From contig NC_090444.1 of NCBI RefSeq assembly GCF_031143425.1, positions 1,348,506,323 to 1,348,570,322 on the forward strand: a stretch of DNA of 64,000 nt, written 5' to 3'. The stretch's first letter is position 1, and every line of letters starts with the position of its first letter. Positions 11,545-22,496 of this stretch are shown one piece after another. The notes beneath the pieces were generated by a model. That model was given only the letters and a program-made list of their open reading frames with translations. It searched no databases and was not told the origin of the DNA. The stretch comes from Pleurodeles waltl. Lineage: Eukaryota; Chordata; Amphibia; Caudata; Salamandridae. A program made the translations under genes and the position numbers.

Positions 11545-12611
11545 GGCGGGGCCCTGTTCAGCGGTGCTCTTCTCCACGGCGGGGCCCTGTTCAGCGGTGC
11601 TCTTCTGCACCGCGGGCCCTGTTCAGCGGTGCCTATCTCCACGGCGGGGCCCTGTTCAGCGGTGCTCTTCTCCACGGCGGGGCCCTGTTCAGCGGTGCTC
11701 TTCTGCACCGCGGGCACTGTTCAGCGGTGCCTATCTCCACGGCGGGGCCCTGTTCAGCGGTGCTCTTCTGCACCGCGGGCCCTGTTCAGCGGTGCCTATC
11801 TCCACGGCGGGGCCCTGTTCAGCGGTGCTCTTCTTCACCGCGGGCCCTGTTCAGCGGTGCTCTACTCCACGGCGGGGCCCTGTTCAGCGGTGCTCTACTC
11901 CACGGCGGGGCCCTGTTCAGCGGTGCTCTTCTGCACCGCGGGCCCTGTTCAGCGGTGCCTATCTCCACGGCGGGGCCCTGTTCAGCGGTGCTCTTCTTCA
12001 CCGCGGGCCCTGTTCAGCGGTGCTGTACTCCACGGCGGGGCCCTGTTCAGCGGTGCTCTACTCCACGGCGGGCCCTGTTCAGCGGTGCTCTTCTGCACCG
12101 CGGGCCCTGTTCAGCGGTGCCTATCTCCACGGCGGGGCCCTGTTCAGCGGTGCTCTTCTTCACCGCGGGCCCTGTTCAGCGGTGCTCTACTCCACGGCGG
12201 GGCCCTGTTCAGCGGTGCTCTACTCCACGGCGGGGCCCTGTTCAGCGGTGCTCTTCTGCACCGCGGGCCCTGTTCAGCGGTGCCTATCTCCACGGCGGGG
12301 CCCTGTTCAGCGGTGCTCTTCTTCACCGCGGGCCCTATTCAGCGGTGCTCTACTCCACGGCGGGGCCCTGTTCAGCGGTGCTCTACTCCACGGCGGGGCC
12401 CTGTTCAGCGGTGCTCTTCTGCACCGCGGGCCCTGTTCAGCGGTGCCTATCTCCACGGCGGGGCCCTGTTCAGCGGTGCTCTTCTTCACCGCGGGCCCTG
12501 TTCAGCGGTGCTCTACTCCACGGCGGGGCCCTGTTCAGCGGTGCTCTACTCCACGGCGGGGCCCTGTTCAGCGGTGCTCTTCTGCACCGCGGGCCCTGTT
12601 CAGCGGTGCTC
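11545..12611. repeat. 32-33 bp minisatellite with 163 bp higher-order unit
   Basis: The unit is GGCCCTGTTCAGCGGTGC plus a 14-15 bp variable part (TCTTCTGCACCGCG, CTATCTCCACGGCG, TCTACTCCACGGCG). Five units recur as a block, for example starting at 12144 and 12307 (163 bp), with a third block two periods earlier at 11819. There are about 33 units in total. Long frames on both strands are by-products. Confidence 0.93.
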
Positions 12612-12654
12612 ATCCAGCAGGTCAAGGGAGCCAGACCTGGCCTGGACTCCCTGC

Positions 12655-15189
12655 TCAGTCGCGCTCGGACTGTGACGTTTCTGGACCCTTCGGGGACGGA
12701 CTCCTGGCCTCCTTAGTGTCCTCCTTCCCAGCTGGGATGTGGCATGTGGGGTCCACCTTCTCCGCGCTCCTGCTGCCCTTCCGCTCCTTTAATGGGGCTC
12801 TCGGGCCCTTGCCTCCCCTACATGGTGTGGGTGGTGAAGTGGCCGCACATTGCTCCTTGGGGGCAGCCCTGTCGGTCCTCACACGGCGGCCCTTGTTTTT
12901 GCAGGTCCTCTTGCCGGGGGGGGGGCTGGACGTGTCCTTGCTGCTGATCGATGTGTCACTGCTGGCAAAGGGTGGGCTCCAGAACCCAGGCACAACAGTG
13001 ACACCCGAAGCTGGGCTGGTGGTGGCTGCGGTGCTCTTGGGACTCTTTGAAGATGGATGGGGGAGCTCATCGGGGGGAAAGAGGTTAAGGTTAGCCAGGA
13101 AAAGTTTTTTAGGGCCAAGGTAAAGGGTAGGAGAAGTGGAGATGGAAGTGGAGGTAGAGGAGGTGGTTGTAGGAGAGTCAGGTGTGCTGTCATTGGGTGA
13201 AGGTGCTGGTGCTGTAGGCTGTCGTGAGGTGGATGGCTGTTGGGTGGGTGTCTGCCTGCGTTTGTGTGTCTTGGAAGAGGGGGTGACAGACACAGTGGGA
13301 GAGGACACAGGGGACGTGTAAATGGCAGTGGGGGTGGTGACTGCACGAGTGTGGACTGTACTGGAGGGTGAGGTGGTGATGGAAGCACTGGCTGATGTTG
13401 GGGTGCATGCAGGTGTGAGTGTAGACGTCACAGGGAGGGAGGAGGGAGACGAGGAGGAGGGGGACACAGGGGTGGCAGTGGCTGTTGGCATGTCTGCATC
13501 TGGGTGTTGCTTGGGTGAGTGTTTGTGGGATCTGTGGTGCTTGTGTTTGGATGAGCTGCTCTTGGGTGTTGAGGTGTGTGCAGGCTGGTCTGATGGTGTG
13601 GATGGGATAGGCTGAGGAACAGGAGACAGAGAAAGGCTGGAGGCAGTAAGAAGAGGGAGGCTGGAAACAGGGACAATGGCTGCCGTCAGTGCTGAGGCCA
13701 GAGCAGTGAACGCTCGTTGATGGGCAGCCTGACCCGAATGAATGCCCTCCAGGTACGCATTGCTCTGTTGCACCTCCCTTTGCACACCCTGGATGGCATT
13801 CAAAAGGGTCGTCTGCCCAACAATGAGCGTCCTTACCAGGTCAATGAGCTCCGCACTGAGGGCAGCAGGGGCAACAGGGGCAGGGGCTGAGGTGCCTGGG
13901 GCGAAGGAGACGCGCGCCTTCCTGGGCGAACCGGCACGGAGCGAAGACTGAGGGGCTGCTGGGAGGGCGGGGCTGGTGCGCTGGGTGGCGGCTGTACCTG
14001 TAGAGGCGGGGGCACGGATGTTGCCGCCACCCCTAGGGAGCTCCCATCCGAGGACGTGTCGCTTTCGCTGCTCTCACCAGCGGTCCCCGTCGTGGTGCTC
14101 CCCTCGCCCTCCGGATCACTGGTGCCCTCGGTGTCTGTTCCTGGGCCCACCGGGGCCTTGTGTCCTGCAGCTCCCTCGTGCTCCGATGCCAAATCTCCTC
14201 CGCCTGATGATGCTAATGCACACATGCACAAGAAGATGAAGAGAAAGGGTGGGGGGAGAAAAAAGAAGACCAGGTTGAGTGCATGCAATGTCAACACCGT
14301 TGGCGGAGAGGACAGACACAGGTGCCTAATGCACTAAGCCGCGCATTCGGGGTACACTACTCAGTACTACTGACTAAGACAACAGGCCAAGAGACGTCAA
14401 ACGCGCACATGGGAGATGCTGGACCTTCAATGGCTGTACTTGTCACCCTACCGAGGTGGGGGCCGGGGGCACAGGGCCATGCCTAAGGGAGAGGACAACA
14501 CTACAGAAAGCGCCCTGGCCTAATGTCACCCACAGCCCTCCTCCCCCACCCAGACGCCTCCACTGCGCAGAAAGATAGAAGAATGTGCTGATACTCACCC
14601 CCTTGTGTCTGCTGTGATGTCTTAAAGCGCCCATCCAATTCAGGGTAGGCCACCGCCAGGATCCGGGACATCAGGGGGGTCATGGTGCGACTGGCACCCC
14701 TCCTAGGTTGGGAGGCCATCCCCAGCAGTGTTTCTGCGGTCTTCCTTGTTCCGCGGCGGATGTCCTCCCACCTCTTGCGGCAGTGGGTGCCCCGTCTGTT
14801 GTGGACCCCCAAGTTCCGGACTTCCTTGGCGATGGCACGCCAAATCTCGATCTTCTGATGGGCGCTGACCTATTTGACATGTACAGGGTGGAAAGGAGGA
14901 AATCATGAATGACCTGCATGTTAAATGTGATTGGCCCCCCCCACCAACTTTGCCATATGGCACATGCTCTCATCTGTCGGGCGTTGCACTCCTCATTCGC
15001 CCCCCACCCCACCAACTTACATCCACCCCAATCCACACAGGCATAGCCCATTCCATGTGCACCCGGTGTACTCATTTGTTGGTCTGGAGGACCGTAGAGT
15101 AGCGCATACTGGGGGAGGAACCCATCCACGAGCTTCTCCAACTCTTCAGACGTGAAGGCAGGGGCCCTTTCCCCAGTCGCAGCAGCCAT
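12655..15189 (-). pseudogene. Third SANT-type gene of element D, broken
   Basis: Three exons are visible: 15189-15076 (ATG, 38 aa, with FTSEELEKLVDG), 14869-14599 (SANT core with WRAIAKEV and HCRKRWEDIRR) and 14203-12655. Phases agree (0, then 1). Exon 1 should end in GTGAGT, but the site reads ATGAGT at 15075-15070, so the donor is lost. In exon 3 the frame must shift by one base near 13930 to pass from the Pro-rich stretch into the SAELIDLVRT and REVQQSNAYL region; otherwise a stop follows at 13833. The C-terminal 330 residues are Ser/Thr/Pro/Lys-rich. The domain resembles NAIF1-type Myb/SANT proteins. It lies head to head with the transposase gene. It could be a duplicate of the partner gene or a captured extra gene. 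Confidence 0.65.
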
Positions 15190-15659
15190 TGTATCTTCCA
15201 GACCGAGGTCACAGCAGCACTTGCAGTATAGGTCCTCTCCTGTGGATGATCAGGTCTCGAGTGATTAAGCAGATAGAAAATGGCGGTCACGCCCGCGGCG
15301 GTGCGTACCGCGACCGCCGGCGCACTTCGTCATTGGCTCCTGAAACCCATAGGCTTCAATGTTAACCAATGCGGCTTTGCGCCGCGGTCTTCGACCGCCT
15401 ACCGCCACGGTGTGCCCCGCCAGCGCATTGACCTCACATCCCATTGTCCCACTTCACAGGTCAGGCAGCCGCCATTTCAAGGGCCTACATGGCTTAATTT
15501 TGACTGCGACACACAGGCCTAGGCCTTGCATTGCCACACATACACACCTTTCAACCCATTGCCATTCTTTAACTGTGCAAGCTGTCTGTACGTACCTGTG
15601 GTTTGGCTGACTCTGTGCTCCATGTTGTCCTTCCTAGGCACCGTCCGCTGGGACTTGCG
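15190..15659. promoter_or_regulatory. Shared upstream region of divergent genes in element D
   Basis: This 470 bp interval separates the start codons of the broken SANT-type gene (-) and the transposase (+). It is CpG-rich at 15285-15420, with GCGGCGGT, ACCGCGACCGCC and similar inverted blocks like those at the element ends. CTTCCTAG at 15630-15637 could be a splice acceptor just before the transposase ATG. No clear TATA box is seen. Promoter function is inferred from position. Confidence 0.35.
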
Positions 15660-16673
15660 ATGAGAAGGAGGAATCCTCGCGTGTACCGACAGCTGGTGGA
15701 CCTGTCGACAATGGAAGAACGCCATATATTACTTCGATACAGACTTGACCGTGCCACTATCCATGAACTGTGTGCCCAGCTGGAGCCAGCCCTGATGTCC
15801 CCCATCCGCCAACCCACAGGGATTCCCCCTCTGGTGCAGGTTTTGTCAGTCCTCCATTTTTTGGCCAGTGGGTCATTCCAGACCACAGAGGCCATGTCAT
15901 CTGGAATGTCTCAGCCTATGTTTTCTAAGATTTTGAGCAGAGTGTTGTCTGCCCTGATGAAACTCATGCGGAGCTACATCATTTTCCCAGAGGAGGGTGA
16001 CTTGCCTACAGTGAAGGGTGATTTCTATGCCCTTGGACATATCCCCAACATCATTGGTGCCATTGATGGGACCCATGTGGCTTTGGTACCCCCAAAAGAC
16101 GATGAGCAGGTGTACCGAAACAGAAAAAGTTATCATTCGATGAATGTCCAGGTGGTCTGTTTGGCTGACCAGTACATCTCCCATGTAAATGCCAAGTTCC
16201 CAGGGTCAGTGCATGACGCGTATGTGATGCGAAATAGCAGCATCCCCTATGTGATGGAGCAGCTACAGAGACAACGTGTGTGGCTAATAGGTGACTCTGG
16301 TTACCCCAACCTGCCGTGGCTACTGACCCCAGTGAGGAATCCCCGGACAAGGGCAGAGGAACGGTACAATGAGGCCCATGGGCGTACTAGGAGGGTGATT
16401 GAGCGAACCTTTGGCCTCCTGAAGGCCAGGTTTAGGTGCCTGCATATGACAGGTGGATCCCTAATGTACTCACCAAAGAAGGTGTGCCATATCATCGTGG
16501 CGTGCTGTATGCTTCACAACCTGGCTTTGCGACGCCAGGTGCCTTTCCTGCAGGAGGATGGTCCAGATGGTGGTGTTGTAGAAGCCGTGGAGCCTGTGGA
16601 GAGTGAAGAGGAGGAAGACTCAGAGGACGACACAGACAATAGGGACAGAGTGATACAACAGTATTTCCAGTAA
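15660..16673 (+). CDS. HARBI1-like transposase of element D, intact
   Basis: 337 aa from the ATG at 15660; an earlier frame extension to 15603 begins at TTG and crosses a likely CTTCCTAG acceptor, so I prefer the ATG. Residues 1-100 are helical (HTH-type), with LHFLASGSFQTT as in relatives. The DDE_Tnp_4 nuclease has D136 in GAIDGTH, HD at 185-186, D212 in GDSGYP and E248 in IERTFG, all canonical. Acidic C-terminal tail (EEEEDSEDD). It is a single coding exon, unlike the two-exon relative at 5969-7788, whose intron splits the GDSGY region. It lies tail to tail with the Myb/SANT gene at 17181-18688. No defect is visible, so the element may be autonomous. Confidence 0.92.
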   Translation: MRRRNPRVYRQLVDLSTMEERHILLRYRLDRATIHELCAQLEPALMSPIRQPTGIPPLVQVLSVLHFLASGSFQTTEAMSSGMSQPMFSKILSRVLSALMKLMRSYIIFPEEGDLPTVKGDFYALGHIPNIIGAIDGTHVALVPPKDDEQVYRNRKSYHSMNVQVVCLADQYISHVNAKFPGSVHDAYVMRNSSIPYVMEQLQRQRVWLIGDSGYPNLPWLLTPVRNPRTRAEERYNEAHGRTRRVIERTFGLLKARFRCLHMTGGSLMYSPKKVCHIIVACCMLHNLALRRQVPFLQEDGPDGGVVEAVEPVESEEEEDSEDDTDNRDRVIQQYFQ

Positions 16674-17180
16674 CACCCAGGTAAGAATCACCCACGCCAT
16701 TTCACAATTGGTTCTAGCCTCCTGCATCTGTACTTTCTGTAGTTCCCACCAGATCTTTTTGGGTAATTTTTGTTTTTCCCTTCCCTTCTCAGTGCTGTAT
16801 GACTCAGTGTCTGACTTCTGCTTGGTTTGCCCATGAACTACAGCGTATTGACATTGGTATGTTGTCATCACTAATTGAGAGAACAGATATTGAACAGTAA
16901 TATGTAATACATTTGCTAATAATACAGCATGACTCCAAACTGATTTGTGTGCAATATGTGATTTATTTACAGGGCTAGATATTGGTACATGTGATTATAA
17001 GGGTGATGGGTGGGGGTGGAGTAATGTCCATGGCAGAGTCCAGTTCTCAGTCTCACAGGTGCATTGTCCTTTTGCCTGTGGAAGGATGGAGCAGAGGCAG
17101 TTCATGGTTGGACAGGGTGGCAATGTGGGACAGTGGGAAGAGTTCAGGGGGTATGTCCTGCTGGTGGGGGTCTTGACATC

Positions 17181-18688
17181 CTACTCTGTCTTTTTTTTGG
17201 ATCTCAGGCTCATCTTACGGGGTGGTTGTTCTTCAGCAGGAGGTGGGGTTCTGGTGGCCTGACGTGGTGTTGGGGCATCCTGTCCACTAGCGCCGGCGGA
17301 GGTGGTAGGCTGTTCCTGGTCCGGGCTAGTGACAAGGGCCCTGTGTGGTGCCACATGGTCCCGCAACGCGTCTTCTATCCTGTTGAGGGCCAGGACGATG
17401 GTCCCCATTGTGGTCCCGATGATTCTCAGCTCTTCCCTGAACCCCATGTAGCGTTCCTCCTGCTGTGCCTGGATCTCCGTGAACCTGGCCAGTACCGTCG
17501 CCATCGTCTCTTGGGAGTGGTGGTAGGCCCCCATGATGGTGGTGAGGGCCTCTTGGAGAGTGGGTTCCCTGGGCCTCTCCTCCCCCCCCTGTCGCACAGC
17601 AGCCCTCCGAGCTGCCCGGTTTCCCCCGGCCTCTGTCTCCTGGACGGTGTGCCCGCTCCCACTGCCCCCAGGTCCCTGTTGTTGTTGGGGTGTTGGGTTA
17701 GCCTGGGTGCCCTGTAGTGGCAGACACACCGCTGATTGACGTGTCCTAGAGACAGAGGCAATGGCCCGCTGGGTGGGAGCTGTGCTGGTGTTGGCCGAGG
17801 GGGTCGGGTCTGGTGTGGCCTGTGTCTGGGTGAGGGGAACCGACTGCCCAGAGGTCCCCGATGGTCCGGGCTGGTCATCAGGTTCAGTGTCGACAGAGCT
17901 GCTGTCCTCACTGTGGGCCTGTTCCGGGGGTGGGATGGACATTTCTGGACCCTCCTGGCTGGTGTTTTGGCGTTCGGGTCCTGCATGGGGTAAGAGAGTT
18001 TGGTTATTGTTTCTGTGTGTGCAATAGCGTGCGTATTATGGGTGCCCTCGTCCCCCAGTGCAGGCATTCCCTTGAGGGAGGTGTTGTGAGGGTAGTTAGT
18101 GGGGGGGGGGGGTAAGTGCAGTGGTCATGCTTGGGTGATGGGTGTCCATGGATTGTGTTGGCATGCAGGAGTTGGTGTTGGGATGGGTGGGTTGTGCTGG
18201 TGAGACATTGTCAGGGAGGATGTGTGCTGGGGGGTTGGGGGTGAGGGTGGGGGTGTGGGTTGGCATGCTGGTGGGGTGGGGGGGATCTAGTAGTTGAGAT
18301 TGGACTTACCAGAATCGATTCCTCCGGCTACTCCTGCGAGGCCCTGAGGATGCAGGATGTTGAAGACCTCTTGCTCCCATGATGTAAATTCGGGAGGGGT
18401 GGGTGGGGGTCCGCCGCCAGTCTTCTGGACTGCGATGTTGTGCCTGGAGACCATCGATCGGACCTTCCCCTGTAGGTCGTTCCATCGTTTGCGGATGTCC
18501 TCCCTATTCCTGGGATGCTGTCCCACCGCGTTGACCCTGTCCACGATCCGCTGCCATAGCTCCGCCTTCCTAGCTATACTGGTGTGCTGCACCTGTGAGC
18601 CGAAGAGCTGGGGTTCCACTCTTAGGATTTCCTCCACCATGACCCGGAGTTCTTGGTCCGAAAAGTGTGGGTGCCTTTGGGGTGCCAT
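17181..18688 (-). CDS. Myb/SANT-like partner protein of element D, intact
   Basis: Exon 1 is 18688-18310 and exon 2 is 17980-17181, 392 aa, donor GTAAGT, acceptor TTACCCCATGCAG, phase 1. Residues 8-85 form a Myb/SANT-like domain of the NAIF1 type: FSDQELRVMVEEI, KAELWQRIVDRV, DIRKRWNDLQGKV. The middle (130-250) is Pro/Ser/Thr/Gln-rich. A predicted coiled coil with FREELRIIGTTMG and LALNRIEDAL follows at about 300-345, and the end is basic (SLRSKKK), a possible nuclear localisation signal. In the family this protein binds subterminal DNA and aids nuclear import of the transposase. No frameshift or stop is seen. It converges on the transposase, 507 bp apart. Confidence 0.85.
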
Positions 18689-18984
18689 GGGGTGGTGTGG
18701 GTGAGGTGTGGGGTGGTGTATGTGATGATGAGTATGTTGGTGTGTGGTGCTTTGTGCTACTATGTGGTGTGTGTGATGGTGTAGTGTGCCTCAGTGTGTA
18801 TTGCTATGGATTGTCTGCTGTGTCTCTCTCTCCTTCTCTCAGTAATTGTGGTCGTAGGGGTTTGTGGGTGATGTGGGGGTGTGTTTTATAGTTGATTGAT
18901 TGTGTGGGAGTGGGTTGTGTATGTGTATCAGGTGTGTGTATTTGTAATTGTCCAATGTGCCTGTGTTTTGGTGCTGTGTGTGTA

Positions 18985-19279
18985 TTTTGACCGCGGCGGT
19001 GTGTACCGCCAATGGAATACCGCGTTGGAAAGGCCGCCGCGTTGATTCGTGGGTCGTAATGGCATGGGCGTTTTTCTGTTGGCATGACGGTGGAGGTTTG
19101 GTCATCTCCAGTTTATCGCTGCCCGCTGATGTGGCGGGCTGCAGTGGAGGTCGGATTTTTGGAGGTTTGGCCGTTGTGGGTCAGAATGACCGTGGCGGCT
19201 TTCCGCGGCCGCGGCGGTGTTATGGTGGTCTTCTGACCGGCGGTAAGCGCCTTTTACCGCCGAGGTCAGAATGACCCCC
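18985..19279. repeat. Right terminal region of element D
   Basis: Dense GGCGGT/ACCGCC motifs (GCGGCGGTGTGTACCGCC near 18992) lead to the inverted terminal repeat ending AGAATGACCCCC at 19279, next to the TTT target duplication. Confidence 0.7.
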
Positions 19280-19282
19280 TTT

Positions 19283-19785
19283 ATTTGATGGACATGATAC
19301 CCTCTCCTCCCTCCTCTTTCCTTGTTCTTATAGTTAGTGGGCTTAGGGGGCTTAGTGTTAGGTTAGTATAGGCTGTTAGTTTAGTTAGTGTTAGTGGGTG
19401 TGGGGTGGGGGGGCCTGTTTGTTTCTATTTTTTACTTATTACATGTGTGGGTGGGTGGGTGTTTGGCTATGTTGGGGTTCTTGTGTGTAAAAAAATATAT
19501 ATATATATTTGTTTAGGATAGTATAGTATGTGTTTAGGTTACTATGTGTTGTCCTCCATGTGTCCCGTCTCATAGGGGAGGTGGGGGGTAGATGTTTAGA
19601 ACGTTTCGTTACATGTGATAAGTAAGTGTAGCTTAGGTTAGTTAGGGACAGTTGTGGGTAATGATTAGTCAGGGTAGATTCGGGTAGGTAAGACTTTTCC
19701 CTCAGTTTCCTCTTCTGTGATTAGCATTTAATAAATATATAGTTAACCCTTAACAGTATGTGTTAAATGCTACTTGATCATGGGC
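19283..19785 (+). mobile_element. Harbinger relic B, right part
   Basis: The reverse complement matches 1-520 by eye: a shared pyrimidine tract, TTAGTGTTAGGTTAG-type runs, CATGTGTCCCGTCTCAT and a final TTAAATGCTACTTGATCATG. This shows that the 8076-8890 copy resumes here after element D. An AT dinucleotide run of about 20 bp lies at 19493-19510. Confidence 0.75.
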
Positions 19786-20789
19786 TTGGAATTAGTGTAC
19801 ATGAATGTTGTTCTATTACATTTGTGTCCTATGCTACAAACAAATCCCAACTGAGCTGTAAGATTGGCAGCTACCCCAGAGCTACCTTGCAAAGTTTCCG
19901 CCATTTGTTGCAACCACCAATCACAGTTAATATGGATCCCAATGTGTTTCTGTCGATAAGTATGTTTTCTAAGTCACAAACAGTGCTTCCAGACTTGGTA
20001 TTGGGGGAACAGTTTTAGGTCTGACCGCAGTGTGATGATCAAGGACACCCTTATAAGATGAGTTCTAGTAGGCACTCTTGTATTCTTGTCTTCATGACTC
20101 ACATACGTCATTTGTGACACAGTTCAGCATGAGTACCTATTAGTATGTAAACTCAGACAGCTTCATTCATGCAGTTTCTGTAGTGTTTGCTTAGATTTGT
20201 GTGCACTGTTATATGTGTTAGTATTGCATGGTGACAACATTTTGCAGCCACTATTTGATGACTTAGATATCCCCTGAGGAAGCATTATTCTGTCCAACCC
20301 AGCATGATGGTGTATGGTTTCTCACTTCATCAGATATGTCCCTCAGGATGGGCAGAGTATGATGCAATCATGGGCACTGTGCAGAATTATCAGACTACAT
20401 AATATAAGGACAGTTGTATTGACAAGCTATGTAATTTGACAGTAGGCACATTTCAGTTATCTAATGCACAGTTGATATGTCACATTACCCAGAGACAGAT
20501 TTGTTGTGTAAGTGCTATTTATTGAAAAGTGCTGTAGTGCTATACGTACATTGGAGTGACATCTTGCATTGTGATCCTACACAAGGGGTTACGGAAATGC
20601 TTTTGACATGCTGGGGTGATGTTTCAGACAGTGCAGAGGGACAGGATTTGCCAATGAGTAAGAGAGAGACAATCACTGGGCAGTCTGACAAGATATACAG
20701 TAGTAAGCAGTACAGTCATTAAGTAGAGTTGTAAGACTGGCATGTTATAAAGCGCAGGACCTTGGTAATAGTTGGCCATGTGGCAGGGA
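19786..20789. other. Noncoding, nothing recognised
   Basis: This AT-rich sequence lies between relic B and the broken SANT gene of relic C. I see no conserved coding or terminal motif. It may include the remaining 3' ends of both relics. Confidence 0.5.
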
Positions 20790-21573
20790 CTAGTGCTTCC
20801 GGGTACTTTTCCGTGTGAAAGTGATCTGTTCCATGTCGTCTTCTTCTGATGTGTGTGTTGCCTCCTCTGTCCTTGTTGGTGGTGGTTGTGAAGGGGCAAC
20901 ACACACCTCAGTGTTAGAAGACATGGAGTCAGACATCCCGGTCGCTGCTCCCTGTGAAGGTCTTAAGGGCAGTACTGCAGCAAGGAGTATCTGCTGGTTC
21001 TTGAGAATAGCAGCCACATCACGATGGTAGGAGGCCAGGTCGGCCCTGAGGGGTTCAATGTTGCATTTGTGCACGCGTTGACAGGATTGCTGTTGTAGGT
21101 GTTGGGTGAACTGTATTACAGCTGTGCTTATTTCCTTCTGGGTTTTCTGCAGTTCCTGCAAGATAGATGTTAGGGCTTGCATAGCTGCTGCCTGATCTGC
21201 AGATGACATCATGCACGAACGCACCCCCTCTAGGCTGGCTGCCATAGTTTGCATCCCCACCGCACCTCCTTGGCCAGCTCCCGCTGTACTCCAACTACAG
21301 TTCTCTCAAAGCTGGTGCCAGTGTCGTCTGAGTCCTCAGCTGTATTGGAGCTGGTAGGTCTTCCAATTGGGGTGGTGGGTGGTTCCTCTGCGATGGCTGC
21401 TTGTTCTGTGCTCCTCCTGGTGACAGACGGTGGGGTCTGGAGGGTTTCAAGGACCTTTTGGATGGTCTCCTGGGGAATGTTTATCGGCTCATCATCCATG
21501 TCATCAGGGAAATCTGGGACAGGCATATCGACAGGAGATCCATCTTCCTCTGCAATGAAACAGGGTACAATTA

Positions 21574-22493
21574 GGGCCATATTTATACTTTTTGACGCAA
21601 ACTGCGCTAACGCAGTTTTGAGTCAAAAAAATTAGCGCCGTCTAACGCCATTCTGAAGCGCCATGCGGGCGCTGTATTTAATCAATGACGTTAGCAGGCG
21701 TTAGCTGCCGGCGCTGCCTGGTGTGCGTGGAAAAAAACGACGTACACCAGGCAGCGTCGGCGTAGGGGGATATGGGGCTTGGGCGTCAAGAAATGGGGCA
21801 AGTCAGGTTGAGGCAATTTTTTCGCCTCAACCCGATTTGCGCCATTTTTTCCGACTCCCAACCCCCATAGAAATGACTCCTGTCTTAGCAAAGACAGGAG
21901 TCATGCCCCCTTGCCCAATGGCCATGCCCAGGGGACTTATGTCCCCTGGGCATGGTCATTGGGCATAGTGGCATGTAGGGGGGCACAAATCAGGCCCCCC
22001 TATGCCACAAAAAAAAAAAAAAAAACACTTACCTGAACTTACCTTAATGTCCCTGGGATGGGTCCCTCCAGCCTTGGGTGTCCTCCTGGGGTGGGCAAGG
22101 GTGACAGGGGGTGTCCCTGGGGGCATGGGAGGGCACCTCTGGGCTCCTTCAGAGCCCACAGGTCCCTTAACGCCTGCCTTTTGCAGGCGCTAAAAAACGG
22201 CGCAAAAGCGGCCGTACGTCATTTTTTTTGACCCGCCCACTCCCGGGCGTGAATTTTGCCCGGGAGTATAAATCCGACGCACATGCCTCGGAGTCGATTT
22301 TTTAGACGTGAACGCCTACCTTGCATCTCATTAACGCAAAGTAGGTGTCCATGCTAAAAAATGACGCAAACTCCATGGACTTTGGCGCTAGACGCATCTA
22401 ACGCCAAAGTATAAATATGGAGTTAGTTTTGCGTCGAAATTGCGTCAAAAAAAACGACTCAATTCCGGCGCAAACGAAGTATAAATATGCCCC
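21574..22493. mobile_element. Harbinger-type MITE, copy 1
   Basis: 920 bp, starting GGGCCATATTTATACTT and ending AAGTATAAATATGCCCC, flanked by TTA at 21571-21573 and 22494-22496. It has no coding capacity. Internal hairpins include AGACAGGAGT-type and CCAGGGGACTTATGTCCCCTGG. It is inserted in the intron of the broken SANT gene, 22 bp from the exon 2 acceptor. Its right third resembles 7790-8075 of element A, so A-type proteins are the likely mobiliser. A near full-length copy in the opposite orientation lies at 60335-61250. Confidence 0.9.
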
Positions 22494-22496
22494 TTA

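Larger units (their letters stand above)
8894..19279. mobile_element. Complete 10.4 kb Harbinger element D
   Basis: Its ends are inverted: GGGGGTGATTCTAACC at 8894 and the complement of GGGGGTCATTCTGACC ending at 19279, flanked by TTT at 8891-8893 and 19280-19282. Element A supplies a natural empty site: next to its stop codon it has one TTT followed by the same flank (CCTCTCCTCCTCTTTCC-type) that resumes at 19283. Inside are an intact transposase (+), an intact Myb/SANT gene (-), a third broken SANT-type gene (-) and three minisatellites (9781-12611). Most Harbinger elements carry two genes and measure 3-6 kb, so this one is large. Its terminal 250-300 bp are rich in ACCGCC/GGCGGT. Confidence 0.9.

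Noticed and set aside
9829..11717. Two minus-strand open frames of 593 and 580 codons
   Set aside because: They lie wholly in a 29-30 bp minisatellite whose unit has no stop codon in these frames. No domain is present, and the frames interchange with unit length.
11505..13123. Plus-strand frames of 350-530 codons
   Set aside because: They are products of the 32-33 bp minisatellite and run antisense through the exons of the broken SANT-type gene.
15603..15659. 19-codon N-terminal extension of the transposase
   Set aside because: It begins at TTG and crosses a likely splice acceptor. The ATG at 15660 fits relatives better.
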